This document shows, in pieces, positions 11,294 to 23,600 of a stretch of DNA of 64,000 nucleotides. This DNA comes from Nymphaea colorata. Its lineage: Eukaryota; Streptophyta; Magnoliopsida; Nymphaeales; Nymphaeaceae. Position 1 is the stretch's first letter. Every line of letters begins with the position of its first letter. Below the pieces are notes generated by a model. It had not been told where the DNA came from. It did not search any database and was given only the letters and a program-made list of their open reading frames with translations. The DNA is taken from contig NC_045142.1 in assembly GCF_008831285.2 (NCBI RefSeq), forward strand, positions 24,689,876 through 24,753,875, read 5' to 3'. Both the position numbers and the translations under genes were made by a program.

Positions 11294-13349
11294 CTACAAA
11301 GGAGTGGTATCAACAATAGCTTCCAGTATTTTCTTATCCAGCTCACTCTGACCAACCCAAACAGAACTTTGCAGCCTAAGGAGCTCCATCTTCTCCCGCT
11401 TCTTCTCACCCCTCTGCTGCTCTCTACTTCTCCATAACTCCAACTTTTCAGCTCTCTCCTTCAGCTGCAGCCACAATTGGTGAATGACCAGAAGTTTCAT
11501 CAGCAGCAATTTCAACAAAAGAAAATAGTAATGTTCAACATGACATTAAACAGCAAATCAAACACCTCACAAGGCCAAAAATAAAAGTTACCGCATTCTA
11601 TCAAAATATTAATTTAAGTTAAAAAAGGTGACAAATAGAAGAGTGGTTTGACACGTTATTGGCCATTAAACAAGTTCATGTATTATTAATATATCAAAAG
11701 GTATTGATATGAAAAAGAAAGTACCAAACCAATAAGATGGAGAAAGGAGATCCAGATAATTTAGCGAACTGGAAAGAACTAAAGCCATTTGAAGAACCTG
11801 CAAATTCGACTGGCATATCTTGAGCCTTGATTTAAGGATCAGATTGGCATTAAAGTAAACTATGTGTGTTTTAAAGGGACTGCATATTTTGAACCCATTT
11901 CAATCTTGGAAAAAATTGAAGACAAGCATGCTCCACAATCACACACATTGATCTAACTAGCAGAAATCATACCTCCTCTGTGTACCATATGGCAATCACC
12001 ACAGCTCCTGCTCATGACCATTCTTCTATCCTTTCATTGCTTTGCTAGGCTATTTGATAGTCATAATGGGTTCATTGTGTTTGGCACATCTAATATTCAT
12101 AATAAACATTTTTAGAAATATTACGTTTCAGGGACATTTCTGTCCATGCAAATGTACAGTCCATATAGTAAAAAATTAAGTCAAGGGCTCCATTGTACCC
12201 AAGCATGCCTTTTTGTGCGATGCTTTCTCCTTTCTGTGAGTCTATAAAGCAGTGACTCATTCAAATCTTGGTGTCACAGACAGGCTGTAATCTCCTCTAG
12301 AAGGTATGCCCATAAAGATTTGAAATTATTTCTTCTAGACTTCCACTCAGAAAATTAGGCTCGCCTTTTTTTGCCTAGTTTATCTCCATTATTTGATTTT
12401 AAATCTCCTCTATTCTTTGTGTCAAGTTTCAGTCTGAAAACTTTCACCCAATAAGGCGTGAAATTGGATTGTTACGTCTAATCTACTATAGCTCTGCAAT
12501 ATACACAAACGTTAAATGTTGTCTGAATAAATGCCTGATTGCAGTACTCATACCTTGAAAACATTCCATCAGGCATCAGATGTATGTTTGTTTTCCAATA
12601 TTCTGACTGAAATTGGATCAGATTTAATACTGAAAATTTTCTGTCTGGATAAGTACCTGATTGCAGTATTCATACGTTAACAATATTGTATCAGATATAT
12701 TATGTTATGCTGATATGACAAAATCGTTGCAATAAGTTTCCCACACTCTTCAAAAAGAAGCTCCAACATATATGAGTACATAGACAATTACAAACAGCCC
12801 ACGCAAAGAACTAGACAACCTTATCATGTCAGAAGCCTCAAGGTCTCAATCTATATAACACTTTGAAGTGACTATTCCTTATTTATTCTCCTCCCTCTTT
12901 CCTTCTAAATTAGATCATATGTGAACTTTTAATACAGAACATGAACAAACATTTCAAGATCAAAAGACACAAACGACAGGTACAACCATAGTTAAGAACC
13001 AAAAGCATAAGGCTGGTACATCTAATCACCTTAAAACATGCATAAGATAAATGAAGAAATGGTTTTGTACATCATTATAACCATTCCTCAACTATTTCTA
13101 CTATAAAAAGTACATTAACAGAGAACATACACAAAACTTTGAAATGAAAATATATATAGCAGTTCCAATTTACTCTCTGATTAAAAAGCCTCAATGCGTC
13201 CTTCAGATTGATCACCCATGATCATTAAAAGCTCATCAAGCCTTGTCTGCGTGCATCAAGTTCAAATTCCATTTAGGTAACAAGCTCAATGTCACCAACA
13301 TAGAAATAAAGCACATTCATGAATCAACCACATAGCTTACTAGTATGAC

Positions 13350-13394
<45 letters not shown>

Positions 13395-14094
13395 AACACC
13401 ATCTCCAACGAATGCATAGGCAAAATTTGAAAGAAGATAGACCACAAATTATCAAATAAATCTATATTTAGTTGGCATGAAGAATTTATATGTGATTGAA
13501 TGGGAAACTACCAGTCTAAAATTTGTCATTTGTTTACTTAGTTAAATTAAGCTAGCTTGCACTAAGCCCTGAATGGCATGTTACCACACTTATAGACATA
13601 TAAACAAGCACATAAAAAACCACTTGCAGCACAACAAACAAATCTTAACAAGGGGTCCTCTAAGGCTCTCTATCACATTTGGACCATTGCAGAAGAAGGA
13701 AGAACAGAAAAAGAGGAGAAAGAAGCAGTACCAGTGTCTCGCGGAACTCTTGGTCGAGGAGGAGACGCTCAGCAGCACGGCCCTCAGCAATCTTCGCCTT
13801 AGCTGCCTTGCGCTCCTCCTTGGCAAGCCGGATGGTTTCACGCCTGGCCTCATCCTTGCGCTCCTTCTCCTGCTGCTGCATTTCCATCTCATACATGTAC
13901 TGCTTCCTCAAATCCTTCACCTTCTTGGCATAGTCACGCCTAAGGAGGCCAAGTGCTGCCTCTGCCTCCCTTGGGTCCTTGGGCGGCTTCCAGCTTCCAA
14001 GGTACAAGCTTGACTCTGAGAACTCATGTTCCTGCTCCTGACGGTAGACATAATCATGCCGGTCCCGCATGCACTGTTGGAGTGCACCCCTCAT
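11294..14094 (-). CDS. Charged helical protein, mitoribosomal mS26-like (two coding exons)
   Basis: Exon 1 14094-13732 and exon 2 11464-11294 join in phase 0 (CTG|GTACTG ... CTGCAG|CTG), giving 177 residues. Starting at the upstream ATG 14172 would add 26 residues (MEGCFLPAEAMTSACFLAPR). Visible: MRGALQQCMRDRHDYVY, then SLYLGSWKPPKDPREAEAAL, a long Lys/Glu/Arg helix (about residues 55-155) and an end reading LLRLQSSVWVGQSELDKKIL. The layout (KPP-D-REAE, coiled coil, then a short motif with an E-L-I-A-D helix) resembles the small-subunit mitoribosomal protein mS26 family; this is my inference from memory, not a database match. A T-tract acceptor just upstream (AG|CACC at 14120) and a strong GTAAGT donor at 16014 suggest a 5' UTR exon ending at 16015, which would favour the 14094 start. 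The 2.3-kb intron holds a 43-nt A run and a possible cassette exon. Confidence 0.7.
13189..13256 (-). other. Possible alternative last exon inside the mS26-like intron
   Basis: Acceptor GCAG is followed in phase 0 by TRLDELLMIMGDQSEGRIEA, F and a stop. It would splice directly to the first coding exon and give a shorter, acidic C-terminus. No donor is needed because it carries a stop. Transcript evidence is required. Confidence 0.3.
13349..13391 (+). repeat. Poly-A run of about 43 nt
   Basis: An uninterrupted A run inside the intron of the mS26-like gene. It could be the tail of an old retroposed sequence, but I see no SINE or LINE body beside it and no clear target-site duplication. Confidence 0.9.
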
Positions 14095-14172
14095 TCTTGA
14101 CCACCTTAACACTCTTGGTGCTAAAAAACATGCACTAGTCATTGCTTCTGCTGGCAAGAAGCAGCCCTCCAA

Positions 14173-16012
14173 TGCGGACCCTCCCCCTTCCCTCCTTCAA
14201 AGGTGTGTTTGATGGCCCTGAAAAGTTTTATAGCATTAGAATTTCAGAATGATTTCTCTTAAGATAGAGTGCAAGAGGAAATTATTCCTCATTCAGATTC
14301 GTGTTTGATATTTTGAAATGAAATTATTATCGCTAAATATTTTTTGTGTTGTTTGATGGATTGAAAAATTATTCTGGAAAAAAGAAGTTGCCATTGGCTT
14401 TCCAACATAAAGATCATAATCCTGCAACATGCCTTACCTACAGCAACAACATTCAGAAATAATTAACAGATAGCAGCATCAAGACCAATAACAACATTCA
14501 AAAAACAAGTTTTTCCACAACATTGAGAAATGAGTCTTACCTGCAGCAACAACATTGAGAAATAATAACAGATAAAAACACCAAAATTTTCGTTTTTTAG
14601 AAACCATGTATATTTAAATAAACCACCACATATCAAACTATACATATAAATAGGATAAATACAAGTAAATGGATTCAAAGGTGGAATTAAGAGAAACATC
14701 ATTATGCATGAAGACAACTCCAGACAAGAATAGAGAAAGATAGAAATAATGGTTGTTGGACAATATTCTCAGTGACCATAGTTCAGATTTTTAACAACAA
14801 ATCATGTTTTTTGAGACCATACTATCTTATGCTGCAAAAGAAGCAATTTTACTGGAGATGAGATAAATTCTCAGTTTTTAGACCAGGTTTCTTAATATTT
14901 CAAGCCTACTTTTTAGGGTTATTAAAGGAATTCCATATCAATATTTGAAAATGGTATTCTTAGTGCAAAAAATACTAGGATATATGGTACAGAAGGCAAT
15001 CATGGTCTAACCTGTGCTATTGAGCCAACACTTTTTCTTAAGTCATCATACTTTACTAGCCTGTTCTTTCAACGAGATTTCCGTATGTAACATCTATATT
15101 AAGAGGATCCAAAAAAAGAAGGTGATTGATAACAGAATTGAGAACAAGCTCATCTAACATCTAGACAAATTCCCAGTTTCTTGATTTTGTGCACTTTTCT
15201 GGAAAACACGTAATCCAATTGAAAAGAAGAAGCTGGACACTAAGAACAGATTACTGAGAAATTTGCAGTAAAAGCTACAAATACAGTTAGAGGTGGTGCA
15301 GGATAAACTTCATGCAACTGAAAAAAATTGGACAAGCCAAAGGCTTGACTGGATCAGCTACATGCACAGTACACACAAACACAGAAAATAAGAAAACAAG
15401 CACTAAGAAGCAGGTATAACAAGTACAATCAGCTACACGCACAGTACACATTATCATGGTAGATTGTTTCGCATGCTGACTCCTGCAAAAAGTAGACGCC
15501 AGTCTCGGGTTTAACCTTAATTAAAGGTCTTAACCCTATCCCCCTACATGACCAGCAGCCTCACGGCCCTCACCAACAAACGAGCCTTCCAACTACGTTG
15601 TCAAGTCTTCCCCAAATTCACCTCCTTTTAGTCCAACTCGTACAAGATTATCAAAGCCCCCTTGCTATTTTAACATTATCTCTGATTATGACTCAAGAAG
15701 GAACCGTACCGCTTCAGTCCCATCTGAAAATAATACAGAACGGAAAAATCTATCTCATTTCGCACAATCTGCGCTCAATACTCCTTCCCTAGCTATCAAT
15801 ACCCGAACTCGGAGAAACAGCTTTAGAAAGAAATTCAACTGTATGAGCCATTCAGCCCTCTATGGACAAGCAATATCACTTCTATCATGAATCCCATGCT
15901 AAGACTGAAAAAAACCAAATTTCCCTATCATAAATTAACAAAGCAGAGATTCAAGCATCTAATCTAAGAAGGAGTTTTAAAAATCGAAGGAGAAAATGCA
16001 AATCGACGACTT
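14173..16012. other. Non-coding interval, partly a probable 5' UTR intron
   Basis: No coding sequence is supported. From about 14200 it carries sequence of the type GTGTGTTTGATGG ... CGTGTTTGATATT, typical of MITE ends. If the donor at 16014 is real, this is the 5' UTR intron of the mS26-like gene. Confidence 0.45.
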
Positions 16013-16200
16013 ACCTCCACTACCGTCCCTCTTCACCTCTATCTCTCAATCTCTCTTCCTCCCTCGTCTTTTCTCTCTCGTTTGCCCTCTTCCTATCTTC
16101 ACCTCTCCCGCTCTTTCTCTCCCGTTCTCTCCCCGTCTCCCTGTCTCCTTCTCTCCCTTTCTCAAACCCTCTCAGTTTTCTTTAGAAAATAAAAGAGAAT
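16013..16200 (-). promoter_or_regulatory. Probable 5' UTR exon of the mS26-like gene
   Basis: On the minus strand a purine-rich (GAGAGA, GGGAGA) stretch ends at GTGGAG|GTAAGTCG, a near-perfect donor with the exon ending at 16015. The matching acceptor would be TTTTTTAG|CACC at 14120, upstream of ATG 14094. Inferred from splice consensus only. Confidence 0.4.
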
Positions 16201-16309
16201 GAGGCGGTAAGGCTCGACAAGCCCTCCCCTCCCCAAATTTTCAAAATCAACCCTCTTTCGGAAGCACAGTTTAGTTTTAAAAATTTCCCAAACATCCCTT
16301 TATAAAGAC

Positions 16310-16852
16310 TTACGGGCGTAACACCTTCCTTTCAGGTAACCTGTTGCTTGTTGATCTGTTTCCAATCCAGCTGAAAGCTGCGGAAATCAAGGTGGAGACA
16401 CACGACCCATTGGTATAAAAACGGCACAAACGAAGACGGATGAGGAGGAATGGCGAACGAAGGCGAGGCAGAACAACGGCAGAAGAGAGAGGAGATGCTC
16501 TCCGCCGAGGGACAATCATGATGTGTGTGAGAGAGAGAGAGAGATGGTCACCTGCGACTGTACCACCAGCGTCTGAGCGAGTATGCGAGGAGAGAGTGAC
16601 AAACGATCGAAGGTTTGAGCGAAAAAACGAGAGAGCGGAACAGAGAGGCCAACCTGAGACGACAATCTCAGCTGCCAGTGGTCGAAGAACGGCGTTCCCG
16701 GAGAAGTGAAGAGCGATGAAGGCGTCGACGGCGAATGCCGGCCTCGGAAGGCGGCGAAGGCGGCCTCTGCGGAACGTTGGAGAGCGGCGCGAAGAAGTGT
16801 CCTCTCCTCCGACTGTCCTATTCGTTACCAATGCCATTTCTTCAGAAACCAT
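16310..16852 (-). other. GC-rich block with an unassigned 180-codon open frame
   Basis: A GC-rich island in AT-rich DNA. The minus-strand frame starts MVSEEMALVTNRTVGGEDTS and is rich in Arg, Ser and Leu with no recognisable domain. Overlapping frames on the plus strand are also open, as expected from composition. It may be the first exon or promoter island of an unannotated transcript, or only GC-rich promoter DNA. I do not claim a protein. Confidence 0.25.
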
Positions 16853-16885
16853 AACAAGGAAATGAGACGATCAAGCGATCCGTAT

Positions 16886-17030
16886 CGGAGTGCACGGGCC
16901 GATACAAGTTTATGCATGGTAAAAAATAATTTTCAAATCATTATTAAACTATTTTAATCCATTTTTTAATTTAAAAAATAAAACATGACTGTGCGAACCA
17001 ATCTATACGCTGTACTCTGTGAAATCCAAT
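16886..17030. repeat. Dispersed repeat, copy B (GGCCGATACAAGTTTA family)
   Basis: Second copy of the sequence near 10715, sharing GAGTGCAxxGGCCGATACAA and an AT-rich body. It directly abuts the TIR element that begins at 17044. Confidence 0.5.
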
Positions 17031-17043
17031 AACACATCTAAGA

Positions 17044-17282
17044 GTGTGTTTGATAGTAACGGATTTTAATCTAAGATCCAAAAAAATGTGGGACTCATAG
17101 CATAAACAAACAACAGATACTACCATTACATGAAAAAGAAGATTTGAGATCCTGAATTTGTAGTCGAAACTCAAATTTTGGTATCGGATCGAAATGATGT
17201 TCGACCTTAAATGTGTAGATTTAAGATTCTCATTGGTCTCAAATCAACTTATATCTCATATCAAAAACTATCAAACATTCCA
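17044..17282. mobile_element. Small TIR element (MITE), about 240 bp
   Basis: The left end GTGTGTTTGATAGT and the right end ACTATCAAACATTCC are inverted copies sharing TGTTTGATAGT. The body is AT-rich, non-coding and contains TGTAGATTTAAGATTCTCAT-like sequence, a form of which reappears near 34190-34260. Target-site duplication not resolved. Superfamily uncertain (hAT- or PIF-like). Confidence 0.5.
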
Positions 17283-17604
17283 TGAGTGTCTATTTACCTA
17301 ATATCTCAGATCCAATGCAAACTTGTGTTTTTTTATTTCATTCATTAGTAATACTTCTTCTATTTATTTATTTCATTGACGGTTAATATATTTGTTAAAT
17401 ATGAATGAAATATATCTAATCCAATGTATGATTTGCTTCCTTAATCAGAAGACAACAGTTATTTGTTCCGAAATACCAAAAACAAGAAAAAGTAGACAAA
17501 ATAGCAAGCATTAAACATTAGAGTATGGCCTCAAGAAATTTTACACATAGATGAAAGAAAGGAGAAAAAAAGAAAAAAGAGATTCGGTTTTGTAGGAGGA
17601 ATGA

Positions 17605-18015
17605 TCAATCTGGATTTGGATCCTTCTTGGGCCCATGGTGGTGCACGAACACGGGACGTAGGAGCTTCCTGACGGCTTTGCAAAGAGCCGACCGCCGGCG
17701 GCGAGGCGAGCCGGACGAGGGGGAGACGGAGCGGAGGCAGGAGAAGGCGGCCGGCTGCGGCGGCGTGAAGAGGAGGCGAGCCGGGTTGGGGGTGGAGTAG
17801 CTCCTCCCCATGAGGGCCCTGTTGAGTTGGACCTCGAAGGAGACGCGCTCGAACCGGTCGAGCAGCGAGCTGTCGCAGTCACGGAGCTCCACCACTCTTG
17901 CCTCCAATCCGCCGACCCGCCGCCGCCGCCGCTGCTGCTGCTTCGTCGCCGCCGTGGCAGCTGCTGTTGCTGCTTCTTCTTCTGCTTCCATCACCAACCA
18001 CACAAGCAAACGCAT
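17605..18015 (-). CDS. Small basic plant protein, unrecognised
   Basis: Single-exon ORF of 136 residues; a second ATG at 17991 would give 128 residues starting MEAEEEAATAAATAATKQQQ and may be the true start. The order is: acidic/Ala-rich N-terminus, an Arg run, a heptad-like stretch GLEARVVELRDCDSSLLDRF leading to EVQLNRALMGRSYSTPNPAR, then a Pro/Ser/Arg-rich part and a basic end (CKAVRKLLRPVFVHHHGPKK). GC content is well above the flanks and codon third positions favour G/C. I do not recognise the family. The basic tail and short coil suggest a nuclear or partner-binding protein, but that is a guess. Overlapping frames on both strands are compositional shadows. Confidence 0.6.
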   Translation of the reverse strand: MRLLVWLVMEAEEEAATAAATAATKQQQRRRRRVGGLEARVVELRDCDSSLLDRFERVSFEVQLNRALMGRSYSTPNPARLLFTPPQPAAFSCLRSVSPSSGSPRRRRSALCKAVRKLLRPVFVHHHGPKKDPNPD

Positions 18016-20649
18016 TTCTTTCCTTTTGCAAGAGTTCTAAGGATTCTCTCTCCCTTCCTCACTCCCTCTTGAGGGTGATGAAGACGCAACTCGATAATTC
18101 CAATTCTTGCAATTCCCAAGAAATCCTTTCTGTTGTGTACCAGAAGCATCTCTATGTCTCTGTGATAGAGAGAGAGTTGTAAAAGGTGCCACTGCCATAC
18201 TTGTTGGTTCACTTGTATATATGCATGGAAAATGGAAAACAGACTTATCAATTTCAAAAAGAAATTGGTCATTTCTTTATTTTGTTCTCACTACAATATT
18301 TTTCCTACTCTAAATTTGTTTGATTATAGTGAAGAAAGAAAACCTGGAAAATCATTATATATATATATATATATAAATCTGGATATCTCTCTTTTGTCTG
18401 CATTCCTATTATGCCCCTGCTTACAAGGGATAATTACGATGTTAAATTATGAGATTTAGGTTTTGAAGATGGATATTTTTGTCATATTACTTTGGTCAAA
18501 GGCAATCTCGTAGATCTCATTTCTCTATATATGTGCACTGCATTCCATTTAATGCAATGATACAAACAGTTGCATTCCTTCGTTATATTCTGAATTTAAA
18601 TTCAAATTAAATAAAGTAAATTCAAAAGGGCATTATGGGAATACCAAAAGAATGTGAATCACTTTTCGTTCTGGCCCCTTTTTTTGTCTAATTTTAATTG
18701 AGGAATCATGCCTTTGCTCTCCTCATAGTTAAGGCATCTCTCCTGTTTTTATAATTTTGCCACTTTTATCACAAACTTTGAGCCATCCAAACAGGATTTG
18801 TTTCTTTTTCTCCATAGCCACAATAATCAATTGTACAAAACCTAGTAGTTTTCTCCATGAGATTCACTAAAGGATCTCTATACTGCAAAAAATGTGATAT
18901 TTAAAGAATGTGGTGCTTTTTTGTTTAATGTTTTTGTCACGATAATATTGTATTTGTTACTAACAAATACATGTTGCGATAATACCTTAAATATTGATAT
19001 GAGCCTAGAATGACAAGTGTTTGATACCCTGCATCTATTCACTAGTTGCATGGTTTAATCCTTGCAAGAAAATGGTTAATAGCTCGAAAAAAGCCTGAAA
19101 ACCCCCTTATTCTCCTTATTTCCAAGGTCAGGGGTTTCATCTAAACCTAGGTGAGATACGGTACACCCTTCAACTTCAATGTCGCGATCCCATTTTTAAC
19201 GCCTATGAAAATCGAATAATCAAGGTGTCGCACCACCAACTATTTTGCCTATAGAGTTTAAAAAAATAATAATAATAATTAAATTTAAGGTTGTGCTTGG
19301 ATAACACCAAAAAACACCAATTTGTAAAACTCAGGTTTTTTTAAAACATGGTTTTTTTTTTTTAGTTCATGCTTTTTTAAATATGTGGTTTTAGTCAAAA
19401 TTGGTAATCTGTGTTGCGACCATCGGCCAAACACGCCTTAAAAACATTTTTGCCTCCAAAAGGGCGTAAGGATATTAGCCTACATGCCATAATATTTAAC
19501 TTTCTAAATTTAAACGTTTACTAACTTGGGTTTGTCAAAAAATCCAGAAAAAAAACCAAAATTGTGTAAACCAAAAAAGGGAGAGAGAGAGAGAGAGAGA
19601 GAGAAGAAGCTTCATAATTGTTGCATAATACAGTGATTCATAAGCAGAGACGGACATTCATTCCATCATGTTCCTAAAAGCCTTCTATCAGAAAGTATCA
19701 GATTAACCATTAGATTTATGTCTTACTTTTAAAGGCATATGTTTCGGTTACTTGCCGTAGGTATAAAACTATTCGCATCTTTTACAGGAAACAGGATCTT
19801 TTGCATGAGTTTAGAGCCATCTTTTAAACAAGTCCACAATCTGGAATTTACAGCTAAATGTACGAAGCGACTTGCAAGGAGGTTTCCTTCTGCAAGGCTG
19901 CAAGCTCCCCAAAAAAAAAGAAAAAAATGCAGGACAGATGATTGGATCCCCACAAGCAAAAAGCAAAGAAGATTCACAGGATCCCATTAGCAAAACGCAG
20001 TGAAAAGAGAGATTAACTGATACCAACTTAAAAAGGCAGTAGACCATGATGCCTCCACTTACAAAGTTGGCTCAGTGTACTAAATGGACAAAAGTAGATT
20101 TACATCAATTGAATCACTTATTACATTGTTCAGAATGAAGATTTTCCTTGAGGTTGAAGCTGAGAAGCCCAAACTTATAGGCAAAAAAGCAGATTTTCTT
20201 TGTACAAGAAGATGGTGGCGCCATGGGGGAAGGGGATCCAGATGACCACGCTCACAATTCAGCTGAGGCTCAATATGATGCATGATAAAAAAGAACTCGG
20301 ATTTGATGTGCCAATCCCTTGATGCTGTGTCCTCACATTGCTGAAAACTGGAGGGCCATCATCACTTTCAAGTGCAGAGGAGCCTGCTTGACAGAAAGCC
20401 AGGTTGGCCAGCAGAGTGACTCACAGCACCGAGGCCTAGCTTCAATACAGACTGAATTCCACTCCCAACTGCTTGATCTGGTTAATCTCATTGGAATTTC
20501 CGAAGTAGACAAAAAAGCATGATCATGAACTTGTACATCTGCCATTTGTATAACCATTAATAAACAGAGTTAAGTTTTCCATATCAACATAATCTTCTTA
20601 CCTAGTTCCACATACCACCCAAAATTTCTTACCTTATGATTGTAGATGA
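18016..20649. other. Intergenic interval with a MITE and the BTB 3' UTR
   Basis: No coding exon is seen. It includes (AT)n at about 18356-18375, (GA)n at 19578-19603, the TIR element at 19286-19440, and, next to 20650, the probable 3' UTR of the BTB gene. Confidence 0.55.
19286..19440. mobile_element. Small TIR element (MITE), about 155 bp
   Basis: Left end TTAAGGTTGTGCTTGG and right end CCAAACACGCCTTAA are inverted copies (TTAAGGYKTGYTTGG). TTAA flanks both sides, so the duplicated target may be TTA or TTAA. Body AT-rich with T runs; no coding capacity. Confidence 0.55.
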
Positions 20650-23600
20650 TCACACCAATTGAACAACAGAAGCCACGCGCAAGGCTCCACCTTGGAGAAG
20701 ATCGGGGAGTTCATCAAACAACAAAGCAGTCCGCCACCCCCATCCCTTGGGAGCTTTAGGCAAAAGAGTCCCAGTTTGTTTGAAATTTCCAAACACCATG
20801 ACCTCCCTCTTTGATGGGCAAATCAGCTGAAGGATAGAAAAGCACAGAAATACATGTCGAGAAGGCGATGTTAGATTTCATTGATAAGAAAATTATATAC
20901 ATGAAAACCGTTTAGGTATTCATTCATAAAAATATGATTGACAGATATCCTAGAACAAAGCATCAGGTTATCTGCCACTTTTTATTTGACCAGGTGGCAG
21001 GAAAAGCTGCAAGCAGACAGCAAGTGGTGAACTTCATGGGACTTGTTTCAGCTTCTCGATATTATGCCAATTGCCAACTATAAGCAAAATTGCTACTCCT
21101 ATAACTGAGAATAAGTTGTTTTTTCAAATTGATAACTTGAGTAAATATAATTGGAACTCAGACCCAGATAAAGCCAGGTAATAGCATCACGGAAACTTAG
21201 ACAACCACCATAAAGTATCAACAAGCCAATTATACCTGATATCGAGCTGTGACTTTTTCCCTAGAATCCACATATAGATGACCCTGAAAAATGGGAAACA
21301 TAAAATTCAGCTAGGAAATGCTACTGCACAATGAGTAGTTAGCCACCAAGATAACAAGTATTGACCTTTCTGAGTGGATCTGATGTTTCTGCCTTGCGCC
21401 GATGAAGAAACAAACCTGAAATACCAAAGGCCTTTTAGAATAAATTAATATTCAGAGAGAAGCTTACTCAATAAATTGAAGAACTTCTAGCATACCAAGG
21501 GTGCGGCGCCCTTGTGGATCTTCATCACTAAATGCCTGAACACTTACCTGTTCCAAAACAAAAGAAGAAGAATATCTCTTCAAGACAATCCAAGGATCAA
21601 ACACTTGTGGTATAAAGACATTATATAAATTTATAATATATACTACCTTCCATAATGAACCAGCATAAAATACTTCAGGAGAGTGCTTCACTTGTCCATC
21701 TGCAAGCCTATGTACATCTTGGAATTCGACCCTGCAGATAACATGTAATCAGTATGTAAGAGTTGTGTCTCCTGTGGCCACATTTCAAAGAATATGGAAA
21801 CAGCACACGATTCATATTATAGAGTCCACTTAAAATTTCAGCACATACTACTGACTGTAAAACAGAGTGTTAATGAGAAATAAGACAGTACATCTCAATA
21901 CCCAATAAAGCAAGTCAACATTTTCAAGTATAGCAGCAGATAAAATTATGCCACAAAAATTGATTTTACAAAAGTTTAAGGTGTGCTGCCTCGGTTAGAA
22001 TAAAAGGGCTAAAACATTTAAATTCCTAGGACATGTTATGACTCTAAGTCTCTAACAACAGAGTATTACTGTGACCTAATGCCTCAAAATTTGATCTTAC
22101 AAAAGTTCAAGGTATGCCACTTGGTTAGAATAAAAGGTCTAAAGCATTTCCATACTCAGGATGAAACTTGCTACATGTTCACTAGAAATACAAAATTTTC
22201 AAAATCAAATAAAACCCAAATATTCTCAGGAAAAATTGATTAAAATGACTTGGAGTACGCAATCAGATTCACAATTCAAAAAGCAGGCATGATATACAAG
22301 ATATATACTGGATACACAAAAATGACATGATTTGGTTAGGCTGATACTACTACAACTTACAATTATTTGTTCAAAGCCAATACTACTTTACACAAAAAAA
22401 AGGTGGGCAAATTTTTGTCTGAATTCCATCTAGTTGTTCGTGATACATTCTTCAACAATTTTAAACCTACTGTTGGGTGCCAGTTCCTAGAAATGTCAAT
22501 TAGGTTTGAAGCTTGCTAAAAAAGTTAACTGCTTTGAATGAATTTCATTCACAGAGCAATCTTAATTTATAGACACACAACAGAACACTAAGATGAAACA
22601 TCACATGGAAGAACACAAAAAATGTCTCATAGCTCATTAAAGACTACGCACACCGACAGAGAACCCTTTCAGAACACTATGCAAGACATCAAAAATTTAT
22701 ATCGACATTGAACCTAGGACTTATGAAAGATTGCTAGGTTATGGAGTTCTAGTAGATGGGTGATTGTCAGTTAGACCTAGAAAAGAGGGTTTCCATAGAA
22801 TCTTGAAACTATATCAATTACATTCTGCCTCCACTCAAGACACTAGAAAATGGAATGTTCATGAGTATAAGATGCCTAGGGCACTCAAAATATTAAAGAT
22901 TTTAAGATGAAATATTTGGCTTGAATGAAGATATGATCCTTGAGAGTAAGTTGATCAAAATTTCATATTTCATGGAACATAGTTGTGGAAACAATCGAAA
23001 GAGTGTAGCAGGCACCCACCCAAATCGGAAAGGAGGAAACTTTCGCAACTGTGTCTTCAGATCTAAAGATATTGAGCAGCCATCAGAATTTTCCCAATCA
23101 ACTACAGCAGTAGGCTCCTCTGGTTCCAGTATCTCCCTGGGAATGTCAGTGTTAAATGGAACGACAGCAGCAACTCCAGAGTATCTGCTTTGGAGATCTG
23201 ACTCATATACTCTGTCAGACTGTTCTACCTGAATGGGCGAGGCATTGTTCCCCTGGCTAAGACCTACTAGGGCTGTCAGCCCATCACCTGGTAATATCAA
23301 CTCTGGCATCTTATCAAAGAAATCTTACTACCCCAAACTGAACAGAAGATAAGGGAGTAAAGAAGTGATGGAAGCCAAAGTGGAGAAGGAACAAGAGTTG
23401 TACCTCGTCCTATACCAGCAAGCCCATCCATAGGAGCTTGTACATGCACACGTACAGGTCTAAGCAGTCCACTACCTTCACCTTGAGCATCAGCAAGATA
23501 CACATCATTCATGTTGCTAGGAGTGCCATTCCGTTCATGATCTTGCCTGTAGTAGGTAGGGGGACTGACACCTTGAGAGTATCTATATGACTGCCGACAT

